Assembly: GCF_025854375.1 (NCBI RefSeq)
Contig: NZ_CP107575.1
Coordinates: 1,426,001 to 1,490,000 of the forward strand
Direction of reading: 5' to 3'
From: Glutamicibacter sp. JL.03c
GTDB taxonomy: Bacteria; Actinomycetota; Actinomycetes; Actinomycetales; Micrococcaceae
DNA length: 64,000 nucleotides
Positions 36,776-45,600 of this stretch are shown piece by piece. How positions within the stretch are numbered: the stretch's first letter is position 1; every line of letters begins with the position of its first letter. The notes under the pieces are model-generated. The model saw only the letters and a list, made by a program, of their open reading frames with translations. It had not been told where the DNA came from and made no database searches. A program made the position numbers and the translations under genes.

Positions 36776-38563
36776 ATGACCGAGTCAAGCACCTCCTACC
36801 CCGTACAACCGGGAATCTGGCTGCAGGCCGGAATCTCGACGGAGCAGGAAGCGCACTTTCATGTGTACGGTCCGGTGGGCATCTCGCTCAGCCGAGGCGT
36901 GGCCGAATTCGCCCCGGGCGGCCTGCTCTCCACGAGCACGTACTACAACGTGTTCAACTACGGAAAGTGGAGAAGGATCTGTGGAAACCTTCCACTGGAA
37001 CTCCAGCTCAAGGGCCACGGACGCTACCAGCTGAATGTCTTCCAGGCTGACCGCCATAAGTCATGGCACAAGATTGTCAGTGAAGTCGTCACCCTCGATG
37101 GCCTGTACCGCCAGCCGGTGGTCATCGACGAGTCGACCTCTGATGAGTCCTTGCTGTTCTTCGACCTGATGGCGCTAAAGGACGGCGAGCTGGAAGACTT
37201 CGCGTGGGCAACTACGGCAACGCCAGTACGCACGCCGGATCTGATGCTTTCGGTAACGACTTTCCGGCGTGAAGCCGAAGTTGAGAACACGATCACTCGT
37301 TTCCGTGAATTCCGCGCAACTTCCGAGATCAAAGAGCACATCAGCATGACTGTGGTTGATAACGGCAATTCGCTGAAAGTTGATGACGGTGACGGGGTTC
37401 GGGTCATTGCCAACGAAAATCTCGGTGGCGCCGGTGGCTTCACTCGCGGCTTGCTGCGGGCCCGAGAAATCGGAGCAACCCACTGCCTATTCATGGATGA
37501 TGACGCTTCCATTCAGATGGAAGCTCTATCACGCACTTGGTGGCTGCTGGCCTTCGCGAAGGACCCACGGACCGCAGTAGCCGGCTCGATGATCAACGCA
37601 TCGCACCGCTGGCAAATCTGGGAAAACGGCGCTGAATTCGAGCTTGGTTGCAAGCCCCGTTATCACGGCCTTGATCTTCGCTCGCGCGACGCCGTCTTCA
37701 ACATGGAATACGAGACGACCGCGCCAGCGCCAGAAGATCTGTATGCCGGCTGGTGGTTCTTCGCCTTCCCGATTGATCAGGTGCAGCACCTGCCGTTCCC
37801 ATTCTTCGTGCGTGGTGATGACGTAAGTTTCTCGCTAGTCAATGACTTCGACATCGTGTCATTGCCAGGTGTTGCTTCGGTCCAGGAAAACTTTACCGAC
37901 AAGGCATCTCCCATGACCTGGTACCTGGACTTCCGCAGCCACTTGGTACACCACTTGTCACTGCCAGAGAAGCAGCGTTCTTGGTTGGAGCTGCAGCAGA
38001 TGGTGGCCAGCTTCTACATGCGAAACGTCATGAGGTTCCACTACGACACTCTCTCCGCCATCAACCTGGCGTTTGAGGATGTGCTTCGTGGACCGAAGTT
38101 CTTTGACAAGCATGCCGATATGGCACGACGGCGGGCCGATCTTAAAGCGCTCACCAAAGACGAAGCGTGGAAGCCAGTTCAAGAACGACCAAGCGAACTG
38201 CACGGAGAAAAGCCACGCTATTCACGCGGGCTGCTCCTGGCAACTCTGAACGGTCACTTGTTGCCACTGGGCAAGGAAGCTGACTCGAATCTGACGCTGT
38301 CATCGCCTTTCCGTGATGACTACCGGAAGGTTTACGGGGCTAAGGAGATCACTTATCTCAACGCTGATCAGTCCTCGGCGTACGTGGTTCGCCGAAATCA
38401 GAAAAAGTTCTGGCGAGAGTCTTTGCGTTTGGTACGAAACACGATGCGTTTGCGTTCAGCCTACGATGAGAACATCCGGTTGTGGCGGGATGGCTATGAT
38501 CAGCTGACCTCGGACTCTTACTGGACTGACAAGTTGAATCTTACGCATAAGAGGCAACATTAG
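36776..38563 (+). CDS. GT2-family galactofuranosyltransferase, GlfT2-like
   Basis: Processive-type galactofuranosyltransferase of 595 residues. An N-terminal beta domain ('FHVYGPVGISLSRGVAEF', residues ~28-45; 'TYYNVFNYGKWRRIC') precedes the GT-A domain ('PDLMLSVTTFRREAEVENTI'). The catalytic features are 'NENLGGAGGFTRGLLRAREIG', 'CLFMDDDASIQ' (Asp241-243) and 'PFFVRGDDVSFS', then 'TWYLDFRS' and a helical C-terminal domain. This order matches mycobacterial GlfT2 (Rv3808c), which polymerises alternating beta-1,5/1,6 galactofuranan. ATG 36776 has AAGGA seven bases ahead, better than the ATG 48 bases upstream. It follows the fusion gene closely, so the two are probably cotranscribed. Confidence 0.88.
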   Translation: MTESSTSYPVQPGIWLQAGISTEQEAHFHVYGPVGISLSRGVAEFAPGGLLSTSTYYNVFNYGKWRRICGNLPLELQLKGHGRYQLNVFQADRHKSWHKIVSEVVTLDGLYRQPVVIDESTSDESLLFFDLMALKDGELEDFAWATTATPVRTPDLMLSVTTFRREAEVENTITRFREFRATSEIKEHISMTVVDNGNSLKVDDGDGVRVIANENLGGAGGFTRGLLRAREIGATHCLFMDDDASIQMEALSRTWWLLAFAKDPRTAVAGSMINASHRWQIWENGAEFELGCKPRYHGLDLRSRDAVFNMEYETTAPAPEDLYAGWWFFAFPIDQVQHLPFPFFVRGDDVSFSLVNDFDIVSLPGVASVQENFTDKASPMTWYLDFRSHLVHHLSLPEKQRSWLELQQMVASFYMRNVMRFHYDTLSAINLAFEDVLRGPKFFDKHADMARRRADLKALTKDEAWKPVQERPSELHGEKPRYSRGLLLATLNGHLLPLGKEADSNLTLSSPFRDDYRKVYGAKEITYLNADQSSAYVVRRNQKKFWRESLRLVRNTMRLRSAYDENIRLWRDGYDQLTSDSYWTDKLNLTHKRQH

Positions 38564-38574
38564 AATTAGGACAA

Positions 38575-38659
38575 TAATCTTCGGTGTTGGTTTAGATGAG
38601 AACCCCTATTAGGAGTTCCTGTGGAAGACAAATCTTTTCAGAACCAACACCGAAGATTA
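38575..38659. repeat. 18-bp perfect inverted repeat with 49-base spacer
   Basis: TAATCTTCGGTGTTGGTT (38575-38592) is exactly complementary to 38642-38659. The spacer can fold weakly inside (TGGAAGA/TCTTTTCA). It starts 12 bases after the GlfT2-like stop, between converging genes, so a terminator role is likely; the long loop is unusual. It also marks the point where base composition falls. Confidence 0.6.
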
Positions 38660-38772
38660 GTACATTCTAGAGCGATTAGTCCAAAATTGAAACAACATGA
38701 TCAGGCGAAGTCACTGCTGGATAATCGTATGTCAACACTAATTACCTAGGCCAAATTAGTTACAATAAAGAT

Positions 38773-39522
38773 TTACAGATTCGACCTTGCAGTAGACAGT
38801 AACTCATCCCAGTGAATCATTCTAACTTCGAGAGAGTCGACGATATGATGGTCGAATTTTGAGGGAATGAATCTTGGATGGATCATTTCGGTTACATTAT
38901 TTACCAAATGATCATTAATGTCGAAATAATTGACTCCGGTCTCTGCGCAGCGAATTGAAAGTTTCTGGTTGAAATCTCGCGCTAAATCAGATCGCATAAT
39001 ATCCGACATGTAGTTGTCGTTTAACCTCGAGATGATAGATTCACGACGTTGCTTGTCATCCGGTGAGTCCGAGAATCTCTCGGTCACTATCCGAGTGATA
39101 TATTTGATCGCCTTTTTCCAGTCGTAGCACAACACTGGAAGGTTTATACCTTTGACAATCAACTTCGAATCGCGCAGATCCAAAGTTTCTATGTACTCGA
39201 AATACCTTTCAACGAAGTAATCGAGCCATTGCTCCGGCGACTTTGACGATTCTTGAACGAACTGTCGGAACGGCAGACCGAGCTCTACGTCCACCTGCCC
39301 GAGATTTAATACCAAGTAGTCGGGATTCTCTTCATTCTGCCACTTTTTGATATTTTGGCCCAGCTCAAGTGTCGAATTTAATTTCCCGACTCCGGAAACA
39401 GTGGACGCACTAACGACTTTAGTTACTCCTTTCACACCACGTAATGTCGGCATGAAAGCGCGGACCTGATTGGTAATGCCGAAATACTGTGTGTGCGAAT
39501 CTCCGACAATTAAAAATTTCAC
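38773..39522 (-). CDS. SGNH/GDSL-like hydrolase family protein
   Basis: A 249-residue protein beginning 'MKFLIVGDSHTQYFG', with Ser9 in the G-D-S-H block I of SGNH proteins. 'LVLNLGQVDVELG' fits block III (Gly/Asn-type oxyanion region) and a late D-x-x-H-like 'SKFDHHIVDS' could supply the Asp-His pair. There is no signal peptide, so it would act in the cytoplasm, perhaps as a glycan O-acyl esterase or transferase during polymer synthesis. It is A+T-rich compared with genes left of 38.5 kb and runs in the same direction as the pyruvyltransferase gene upstream of it. Function beyond the fold is inference. Confidence 0.72.
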   Translation of the reverse strand: MKFLIVGDSHTQYFGITNQVRAFMPTLRGVKGVTKVVSASTVSGVGKLNSTLELGQNIKKWQNEENPDYLVLNLGQVDVELGLPFRQFVQESSKSPEQWLDYFVERYFEYIETLDLRDSKLIVKGINLPVLCYDWKKAIKYITRIVTERFSDSPDDKQRRESIISRLNDNYMSDIMRSDLARDFNQKLSIRCAETGVNYFDINDHLVNNVTEMIHPRFIPSKFDHHIVDSLEVRMIHWDELLSTARSNL

Positions 39523-39645
39523 GAGTTTTGTCTCCGGATTGATTTTGACTATTATGCTATTGGGCGTTTTTCATAACGAGTTTTAATTTGATTGCAAAGA
39601 TTTGCACAATATATATCGATTGCCAATCTTCATGCGGGATTGCAC

Positions 39646-40854
39646 TTATGGCTGAGTGCGCGGGGTAGAAGCGCCCGAAATTGGAAGCGAATTTCGCAGT
39701 TTGTCGAGGTCGATATTTAGTGAAGGTAACAATGCTTGTTTTGCGATTTCCTCAAGGGGCAGAGCACCCAAGTCGCTTTTCGAGACCGAAACACGGGCAA
39801 TGTCGTTGCCTTCTAAACAGGAGAAGAAGTCTTTGAACTTAAAATCCTTGCCCGTTAGCTGCTGGTCCTCGACATCCAACCAGACCCAGGGCACTCCGTA
39901 GGCCTGAGCTGTAATAAGCCCATGCAAGGATGATGAAACAACAACATTTCCTGCCGAAATTTCAGGTATGACGTTTCGAATGTCTTGTCTCACATCGATG
40001 ACTTGGCAGTCTCCTAAGCCGACACTGCCAGCCAAGACTGGAGCTCGGTGTACATAGTGAGGAACCAGAGAAATATTATGAGTCTTAGTTGAGGGTTTCT
40101 GAATCATGTCGGGCATGAGCAGAGCAGGATCTCCATAAATGTCAGGAACATCCCATCCAATAGATTCAACAAGATGCTGTTGAGTCAGCTTTCCTCTTAC
40201 CGCATGAATTTTTACACCCTTAAGCTGCTTGCGGACCAAGACTTCATCGTGGGTAAATGGCTTGATTAGTCCGCTTCCCCACACATCAACGTTGTTGCGC
40301 TTAAACCACCCAGCTACTGAACCGACGGTGTAGAGGATTCGCGTTGAGTTGCCTTGCCGATTGCCTTGAATAGGTTGACGGCCGGTCATGTGATTAAGGA
40401 GATGAGGGCCAATCCAGTCACCGAAATTGAGAGTCCCTGATGACCAATAGGTGTTTACGGTCGTAGTCTGAGGGTAGTGTCCGTATTCTTCCTGGCTACG
40501 AAATGACAACACCAGTTGGGCTGCTTGCACCATCATGTCTACTAGGTCTTGATATTTAACATCCATGCCTAAAGCATGAATCTCTTTCCCATCTGAAGTG
40601 AATGTGATCGTTGTGTCGATGACCAAGAAATCGTGCAACCAACGCAACGAGCCACTACTAAGACCAGTTAGACCAACAGTGAAGCTACCATCTTCGTTCG
40701 CCACTGAACGTACGGTGACGTTAGAACCCATCATTGGAACTCTCGCGGACACAGCATTTTCGGAAGAATCAAATCTGCTAAACAAGCGACCTGCTTGACT
40801 ATCGTTTGCCAAGCGTGCAGCGACAGCTTTCATCGCAGCTTCGTTTGTTCTCAT
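39646..40854 (-). CDS. Polysaccharide pyruvyltransferase family protein with N-terminal extension
   Basis: A 402-residue protein. The first ~125 residues ('MMGSNVTVRSVANEDGSFTV', 'LVIDTTITFTSDGKEIHALG') do not belong to a family I recognise. Residues ~135-375 resemble pyruvyltransferases: 'YWSSGTLNFGDWIGPHLLN', 'VDVWGSGLIKPF', 'KIHAVRGKLTQQ', 'PDIYGDPALLMPD' and 'VVVSSSLHGLITAQAYGVP', the last matching the xSxHGxI motif of the family. It would add pyruvate ketals to a surface sugar. The upstream AGGA supports ATG 40854. It has the low G+C of the island and differs from the fusion protein's pyruvyltransferase in sequence, so it is not a recent duplicate. Confidence 0.8.
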   Translation of the reverse strand: MRTNEAAMKAVAARLANDSQAGRLFSRFDSSENAVSARVPMMGSNVTVRSVANEDGSFTVGLTGLSSGSLRWLHDFLVIDTTITFTSDGKEIHALGMDVKYQDLVDMMVQAAQLVLSFRSQEEYGHYPQTTTVNTYWSSGTLNFGDWIGPHLLNHMTGRQPIQGNRQGNSTRILYTVGSVAGWFKRNNVDVWGSGLIKPFTHDEVLVRKQLKGVKIHAVRGKLTQQHLVESIGWDVPDIYGDPALLMPDMIQKPSTKTHNISLVPHYVHRAPVLAGSVGLGDCQVIDVRQDIRNVIPEISAGNVVVSSSLHGLITAQAYGVPWVWLDVEDQQLTGKDFKFKDFFSCLEGNDIARVSVSKSDLGALPLEEIAKQALLPSLNIDLDKLRNSLPISGASTPRTQP

Positions 40855-40979
40855 GATTGAATCCTAAAACTAGTGACTTGTGTATACATTGCTCTGGTCG
40901 AAGTCGCCCGTCAGAGTTTGGAATACTATCAAGCTGTCGAGCCTCAAAGGCTGATGAGCAACTAGAAAGTAGGCGGCGC

Positions 40980-41240
40980 TTACCTGAGCGCATCCCATTC
41001 TACGGCAATGCTGGCGTAATCTGAGATGATCACTCCCTTGTAATTTCGTATTTCCTTTATCGTCATATCGAACCAAGCCAGAGCCGGAAATTTACTATAT
41101 GTAATCGAGGATATCAACACGTCTGAATCGAAAAGTTTCCAGCCGCTGCCGCGCCACGGTATCCTTGACTGCAGTAACAACTGAGTCAGCGGATCAATAC
41201 TGTGACTTGGATTTAGATGGACCACAGGCGGTAAAGGAAT
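40980..41240 (-). pseudogene. Possible remnant of a glycerophosphotransferase-like gene
   Basis: The leftward frame between about 41240 and 40980 reads like real protein: 'VVHLNPSHSIDPLTQLLLQ', 'WKLFDSDVLISS' and 'GVIISDYASIAVEWDALR', then TAA. The last block resembles the 'ITDYSSVxFE' motif of CDP-glycerol glycerophosphotransferases. The preceding frame has no start of its own and runs into the opposite Stealth gene, so if this is a homologue only a C-terminal fragment is left. Another frame ('AAYFLVAHQPLRLDSLIVFQ') continues after the stop, which would fit a frameshift. No search could be run. Confidence 0.3.
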
Positions 41241-41246
41241 ACTTTT

Positions 41247-42929
41247 GTGAACGTAATTGCTAAAAAAGCCAAACGATTCGGTGCCAAGGTCAACCGTAAG
41301 GTTCAATCACGAATCGACGAGGTAAACCGTAAACAGAACAAGAAGAAGTCCCTAAAAAGCCTACGTGAAACGAACGTCCGTTCCGATCTCATGCTACTCC
41401 CAGCTTCTGGCGAACAGATGCTGTTCCGAGTAACGCATAAGTTAAACCTCAGCAAAATTCACGCGGATTCACGATCTTGTATGCAGAAAATTTTGGAAGA
41501 GGAGGGAATGATTCATTGGGAATTTCCAACCAAAGCTAATGTTGCGTCAACGATTCATACTCTTCAGACTAATCAGAATCGTTTGCTAACAATTTTAAAG
41601 AACAGGCCTGAGTTTTCACATTGGTATTTTCAGTATATTAAGCAAGACGGTAAACCTGCTGGTGCGCCCAGACTGGTCAGAGAAATCAATGGAACAACTA
41701 AGTTTGACGCCGTACGTCTATATGAACGCGTCGCATTCAGTCCAACATCAAATTTTCGATCTGGCTCATCGCAAGGTGTTCTCCTAAGCTTTTGGACCGA
41801 GGCTCAGTTGGGATCCAATGAAAGCGTCGATTCTGATGGTTACTCTGAAACAATTGAACAAGTAATTGTGGCGCCGATCTGGAATGAAAACGCTACATTG
41901 TTGCCAAACCCAGTCTCGCGACAGGAAGAGTTTCATAATTCACTTGAAAAGGCAATGAAGACACTGTCGACTCAAGTCGATTTCGCCATAGACGCTGTTT
42001 ATACTTGGGTCGACGGTTCCGATAATGTGTGGCAGGCACAGAAAGCAAGCGCATTGAACGTTCTAGACGCAGAGGAATTCGTCGATGAAGCTGTCTCCGA
42101 TGCTAGGTTTGCTGATCATGACGAATTAAAGTACAGCCTGCGATCGATTGCTCAATTCGCTCCTTGGATTCGTAAAATCTGGATCGTTTCGGCTGGACAA
42201 ACTCCAAAGTGGTTGAATATGAATAATCCACGAGTCGAAGTCGTTTCGCACGAAGACATATGGCCCGATGAAGTAGGGTTGCCAAACTTCAACTCACACG
42301 CTATTGAATCAAATTTGCACCGAATCAAAGGATTAGCGGATCATTATTTGTATTTCAATGACGATTTTTTCCTGACACGGCCTCTTGATCCTGGTGCGTT
42401 CTTCTTCGGCAATGGTTTGTCTAAGGTCTTCTTCTCACGAGCGATGGTTGAATTTACCGAAGTGTCAACGTTGGACAACGCTTCAAGCATTGCAGCGAAA
42501 AATGCTAGAACATTGTTGGATTCTAGAGGGTATCAACTATTCTCGAGAAAGTTCTTCCATACGCCAAGTGCACTGAACCGGAAAATTGTTGAGCAGGCTG
42601 AGTCTGAATTTCCAGATGCATTCGAAATCACGAGGTCTGCACAATTCCGAGACACGATGGATATCGCAGTCTCGGGATCATTCTATTTCAACTATGCATT
42701 GGCTACAGGTTCTGCTGTGCCTGGGCAGATCAAATATGACTATATCGATCCCGCCACGGAAAGTGGCCGGGACAGAATGAAACGAATGATCAATCGTCGC
42801 GACAAAGATTGTATCGTCATTAATGATGGCTCGACGCCCGAAACTGACGAAGAGCGTTTGAGAACAGATCGATTCATTCGTGAGTCTCTTGATCTTCTTC
42901 TTCCTGCCAAGAGCGAATTCGAGCTCTAG
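41247..42929 (+). CDS. Stealth-family sugar-phosphate transferase
   Basis: A 560-residue enzyme predicted to transfer hexose-1-phosphate from a nucleotide sugar, building phosphodiester-linked surface glycans. The conserved regions are visible in order: CR1 'IDAVYTWVDGSDNVWQ' (~248-263); CR2 'DHDELKYSLRSIAQFAPWIR', 'IWIVSAGQTPKWLN', 'NFNSHAIESNLHRIKGLADH' and 'YLYFNDDFFL' (~289-377); CR3 'KKFFHTPSALNR'-like segment read as 'RKFFHTPSALNRK'; and a CR4-like 'IVINDGSTPETDEE' near the C-terminus. A basic N-terminus (lysine-rich first 40 residues) may bind membrane. GTG 41247 has AAAGGA upstream. A strong terminator follows 27 bases after the stop. Confidence 0.87.
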   Translation: MNVIAKKAKRFGAKVNRKVQSRIDEVNRKQNKKKSLKSLRETNVRSDLMLLPASGEQMLFRVTHKLNLSKIHADSRSCMQKILEEEGMIHWEFPTKANVASTIHTLQTNQNRLLTILKNRPEFSHWYFQYIKQDGKPAGAPRLVREINGTTKFDAVRLYERVAFSPTSNFRSGSSQGVLLSFWTEAQLGSNESVDSDGYSETIEQVIVAPIWNENATLLPNPVSRQEEFHNSLEKAMKTLSTQVDFAIDAVYTWVDGSDNVWQAQKASALNVLDAEEFVDEAVSDARFADHDELKYSLRSIAQFAPWIRKIWIVSAGQTPKWLNMNNPRVEVVSHEDIWPDEVGLPNFNSHAIESNLHRIKGLADHYLYFNDDFFLTRPLDPGAFFFGNGLSKVFFSRAMVEFTEVSTLDNASSIAAKNARTLLDSRGYQLFSRKFFHTPSALNRKIVEQAESEFPDAFEITRSAQFRDTMDIAVSGSFYFNYALATGSAVPGQIKYDYIDPATESGRDRMKRMINRRDKDCIVINDGSTPETDEERLRTDRFIRESLDLLLPAKSEFEL

Positions 42930-42955
42930 GATCGAGATAGTTCAGGAATTCTTTT

Positions 42956-42995
42956 AAGCCTACGGTGATATCATGTCACCGTAGGCTTGTTTTTT
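42956..42995 (+). terminator. Intrinsic terminator after the Stealth gene
   Basis: AAGCCTACGGTGA (42956-42968) pairs perfectly with TCACCGTAGGCTT (42976-42988), followed by GTTTTTTG. Clean rho-independent form; it lies in front of the GT4 gene, which therefore needs its own promoter or read-through. Confidence 0.9.
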
Positions 42996-43019
42996 GTGAG
43001 TTACTCAAATAGGAAATTA

Positions 43020-44510
43020 ATGAAGATTTTATCAATCATTCCTGATATCGGGCCAGGAGGCCTTACTGGTGCAGTCCTAAATAGGATTTCACTTCTTGCC
43101 GAGGCAGGGAACGACGCGTCGGTTGTTTTGTACCAGTTTATGCCAAATTTTAGACAGGATGTCGAATCCAAGAAGCAGCAGGGGCAACTCAATGAACGTG
43201 TTCATGTTCATAACCCCTATGACTATTTTGAGAAATTTTATTCTACCAGAAAGGGCTATACACCTGAGAGGATCACTTTCCCGTATCAATATATATCTCA
43301 TGACTCGGAAGAAGTCATCGAATCATATTTCGACGATAGCTTACTTTTACAGGCCAAAGTTTTTAGATCAATTGAGTCTCGACGGCTCAACCGAATCCAG
43401 TTTTTTGACGAGTCTTCAACTCTTAGAAAAGAAGAATTTTATTTCGGGCAAAAATCTCCGGTAATTGTTCGGTCGTTTCGGAATGGATCCTTAACTACTG
43501 AGCGCTATTTGAGCCGAAATGGTTTTTGCTACCTGCGGCAGGAAGTAGATCCAACCAGTGGTAAATTCATCGGATTCTGGTCATGGACCCACAAGGGTGA
43601 CCTTAAATTCTATAAAAGTATTTGGGACTGGAGAAGAGATTTCGTTAAAAATATCGTGTGCAAAGATTCCGCTCAAAACGTGATTTTGTGTGATGGAAAC
43701 AATGTTCCACCGCAGTTCTTGAGAATGAAAAGTAATAGGTTTAGAGTGGTTCCAATCATTCACATGAATCACCGAGACGTCGATGGGAAGCTACGTCGTC
43801 ACTATTCAGCTTATTTTGATAGAATCAATGAATTTGATTCCATAATTTGTCTGACGGATGGCCAGGCAACTGACTTGAAAAATGAATTTTCTGTAGAAGT
43901 TCCTATTTTTGTAATCCCCAATCGAATCAGGACTTCGGTTTCCGGGGTTATTGCTGCAAGAAATCGCGACTACGATGCCGTTCTCGTTTCTCGGCTAGAA
44001 CCGGGGAAAGGTGTTGGGGATGCCGTCAGAGCTTTTAGGCATGTTGTTGATAAATTGCCAGATGCGAAGTTGGAAATATTTGGTTCTGGTAGTGAGCAAG
44101 AACTGATTGAAGGATTGATATCTCAATACGTTCTTTCTCAAAACGTTAAATTGCGTGGTGCTACCAATCGGCCGCTCCAGGAAATGGCGAATTCCAAGGT
44201 ATTCATGTTTACCTCTGAAAGCGAAGGATTTGGACTAACAATTGCCGAGTCACTGTCTTCAGGAACTCCCGTAGTGTCCTTTGACTGTAAATATGGTCCT
44301 GCTTCTCTTATCGACAATAGTAAAACTGGTTTTCTGGTTAATAATAGAGATATAGAACAGATGGCTGGCCATGTAATTGACTTGCTTGAAAACGACTCAT
44401 TGCTCGATCAGTTTTCCTTGTCAGCTATGGAATGGTTCAGTAAGAATCTATCTGATAATGCGATTTTAAATCGTTGGCTATATCTATTTTCTGAAATTGA
44501 GTCTAATTAG
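43020..44510 (+). CDS. GT4-family glycosyltransferase (TagE-like, poly-glycerolphosphate glucosyltransferase type)
   Basis: A 496-residue GT-B glycosyltransferase. It starts 'MKILSIIPDIGPGGLTGAVL', has a long N-terminal half with inserted strands ('YLSRNGFCYLRQEVDP', 'GFWSWTHKGDLKFYKS') seen in TagE-like wall teichoic acid glucosyltransferases, and a C-terminal GT4 domain: 'AVLVSRLEPGKGVGDAVRAF', 'LEIFGSGSEQELIEGLI' and the E-x7-E donor motif 'TSESEGFGLTIAESLSSGTP' (Glu near 400 and 408). ATG 43020 is chosen because AGGA is six bases ahead; the longer frame begins inside the preceding terminator. The gene is among the most A+T-rich of the window, consistent with transfer from a low-GC donor. 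Confidence 0.85.
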   Translation: MKILSIIPDIGPGGLTGAVLNRISLLAEAGNDASVVLYQFMPNFRQDVESKKQQGQLNERVHVHNPYDYFEKFYSTRKGYTPERITFPYQYISHDSEEVIESYFDDSLLLQAKVFRSIESRRLNRIQFFDESSTLRKEEFYFGQKSPVIVRSFRNGSLTTERYLSRNGFCYLRQEVDPTSGKFIGFWSWTHKGDLKFYKSIWDWRRDFVKNIVCKDSAQNVILCDGNNVPPQFLRMKSNRFRVVPIIHMNHRDVDGKLRRHYSAYFDRINEFDSIICLTDGQATDLKNEFSVEVPIFVIPNRIRTSVSGVIAARNRDYDAVLVSRLEPGKGVGDAVRAFRHVVDKLPDAKLEIFGSGSEQELIEGLISQYVLSQNVKLRGATNRPLQEMANSKVFMFTSESEGFGLTIAESLSSGTPVVSFDCKYGPASLIDNSKTGFLVNNRDIEQMAGHVIDLLENDSLLDQFSLSAMEWFSKNLSDNAILNRWLYLFSEIESN

Positions 44511-44538
44511 ATTGCATTAAAGTGAGGGTTAAAGGAAA

Positions 44539-45543
44539 ATGAACTATACTGCGATATTCATAGATGCCGGATTCTTGCTCTCATTAGGTGGTCATCGCGC
44601 CGCCGGGACGACTTTAAGGACGGCCTTTACAACGCACTATGAGTCGTTGGTGCGCGGCATAGTGCAGACGGTGAAGAAGAATACTGGCCTGAATAACCTG
44701 CGTGTTTACTGGTATGACGCATCTAAAGACGGACTGTTTACCGAGCAGCACAAGAGAATCGGACTGATACCGGGCGTGAAGGTGCGTTTGGGGCGGATCT
44801 CCTACAACGGTGAGCAAAAAGGCGTCGATCTACGTTTGGCTCTGGACCTAGTTGGAGTGGCAAGGAATCGGTCCGCCTCGATAGCCTACCTAGTATCCGG
44901 TGACGATGATCTTGCTGAAGCTGTAGAAGAGGCCCAAGACCTCGGCATGAAAGTGGTGCTTCTGGGCGTAGCCAAGTCTGAAAGTAGGCTGGGCGTCGCA
45001 TCAGTTGCTGAGCATCTGGCTTTAACTGCCGATTATATCGAAACCATCCCCAATCAGTTGTTGGATAGCGCATTTACTAAAGTTTTGGAGTGGGACCAAC
45101 GCCACTCCGAAGAGACCTCAATTATTGCTAACGCTCCAACCGAAGCACCTACTTCGATTGCACCCAAGCCTTTCGCTCCAACGCCTGCTGTAATGGCTCA
45201 AAAAACAACTGCGAAGACACACACTTCCACTGTGTCCAGCGCCGAAGTTATCTACTCAAGCGGTGGCGAGCAGCCGGGTTACAAAGGCAACGCTGCCTAC
45301 GAGCAACAAGAACTTAAAGTGGCCGAAGAAATCGGTGCAAAGGTTGCCAAGTCTTGGCTTGCATTTACGACCCAGTCTGAAGTCGTTGAGCTCATGGCCG
45401 ATAAGCCGCAACTGCCACCTGAAATCGATAGGACATTGCTGAAAGACTGTGCTCAAGTCCTTGGGGAATGGAAGACTGATCAACAGACCATCCGCCGAAC
45501 CTTACGTAGTGCCTTCTGGGAGTATCTAGCAAAGATCATGTGA
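44539..45543 (+). CDS. NYN-domain (PIN-like, LabA/YacP group) protein
   Basis: A 334-residue protein with an N-terminal NYN fold: Asp9 in 'IFIDAGFLLS', 'LRVYWYDAS', Asp97 in 'GVDLRLALDLVG' and Asp122-124 in 'LVSGDDDLAEAVEEAQDLG' are the conserved metal-binding acids, then 'GMKVVLLGVAKS'. NYN proteins are predicted metal-dependent RNases. Residues ~190-240 are a Pro/Thr/Ala linker and ~255-334 a helical C-terminal domain without a recognised family. It sits 28 bases after the GT4 gene and 57 bases before metG. Its role could be RNA processing or defence; sequence alone does not decide. Confidence 0.82.
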   Translation: MNYTAIFIDAGFLLSLGGHRAAGTTLRTAFTTHYESLVRGIVQTVKKNTGLNNLRVYWYDASKDGLFTEQHKRIGLIPGVKVRLGRISYNGEQKGVDLRLALDLVGVARNRSASIAYLVSGDDDLAEAVEEAQDLGMKVVLLGVAKSESRLGVASVAEHLALTADYIETIPNQLLDSAFTKVLEWDQRHSEETSIIANAPTEAPTSIAPKPFAPTPAVMAQKTTAKTHTSTVSSAEVIYSSGGEQPGYKGNAAYEQQELKVAEEIGAKVAKSWLAFTTQSEVVELMADKPQLPPEIDRTLLKDCAQVLGEWKTDQQTIRRTLRSAFWEYLAKIM

Positions 45544-45600
45544 CGAGTTAGCAACGACTTGAAGAACTCTAACTGACGCGAGCTAAGGTAAATTTGTAAC

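Noticed and set aside
42987..43019. TTG start 33 bases upstream of the GT4 gene start
   Set aside because: It lies in the T-run of the preceding terminator; ATG 43020 has an AGGA at correct distance.
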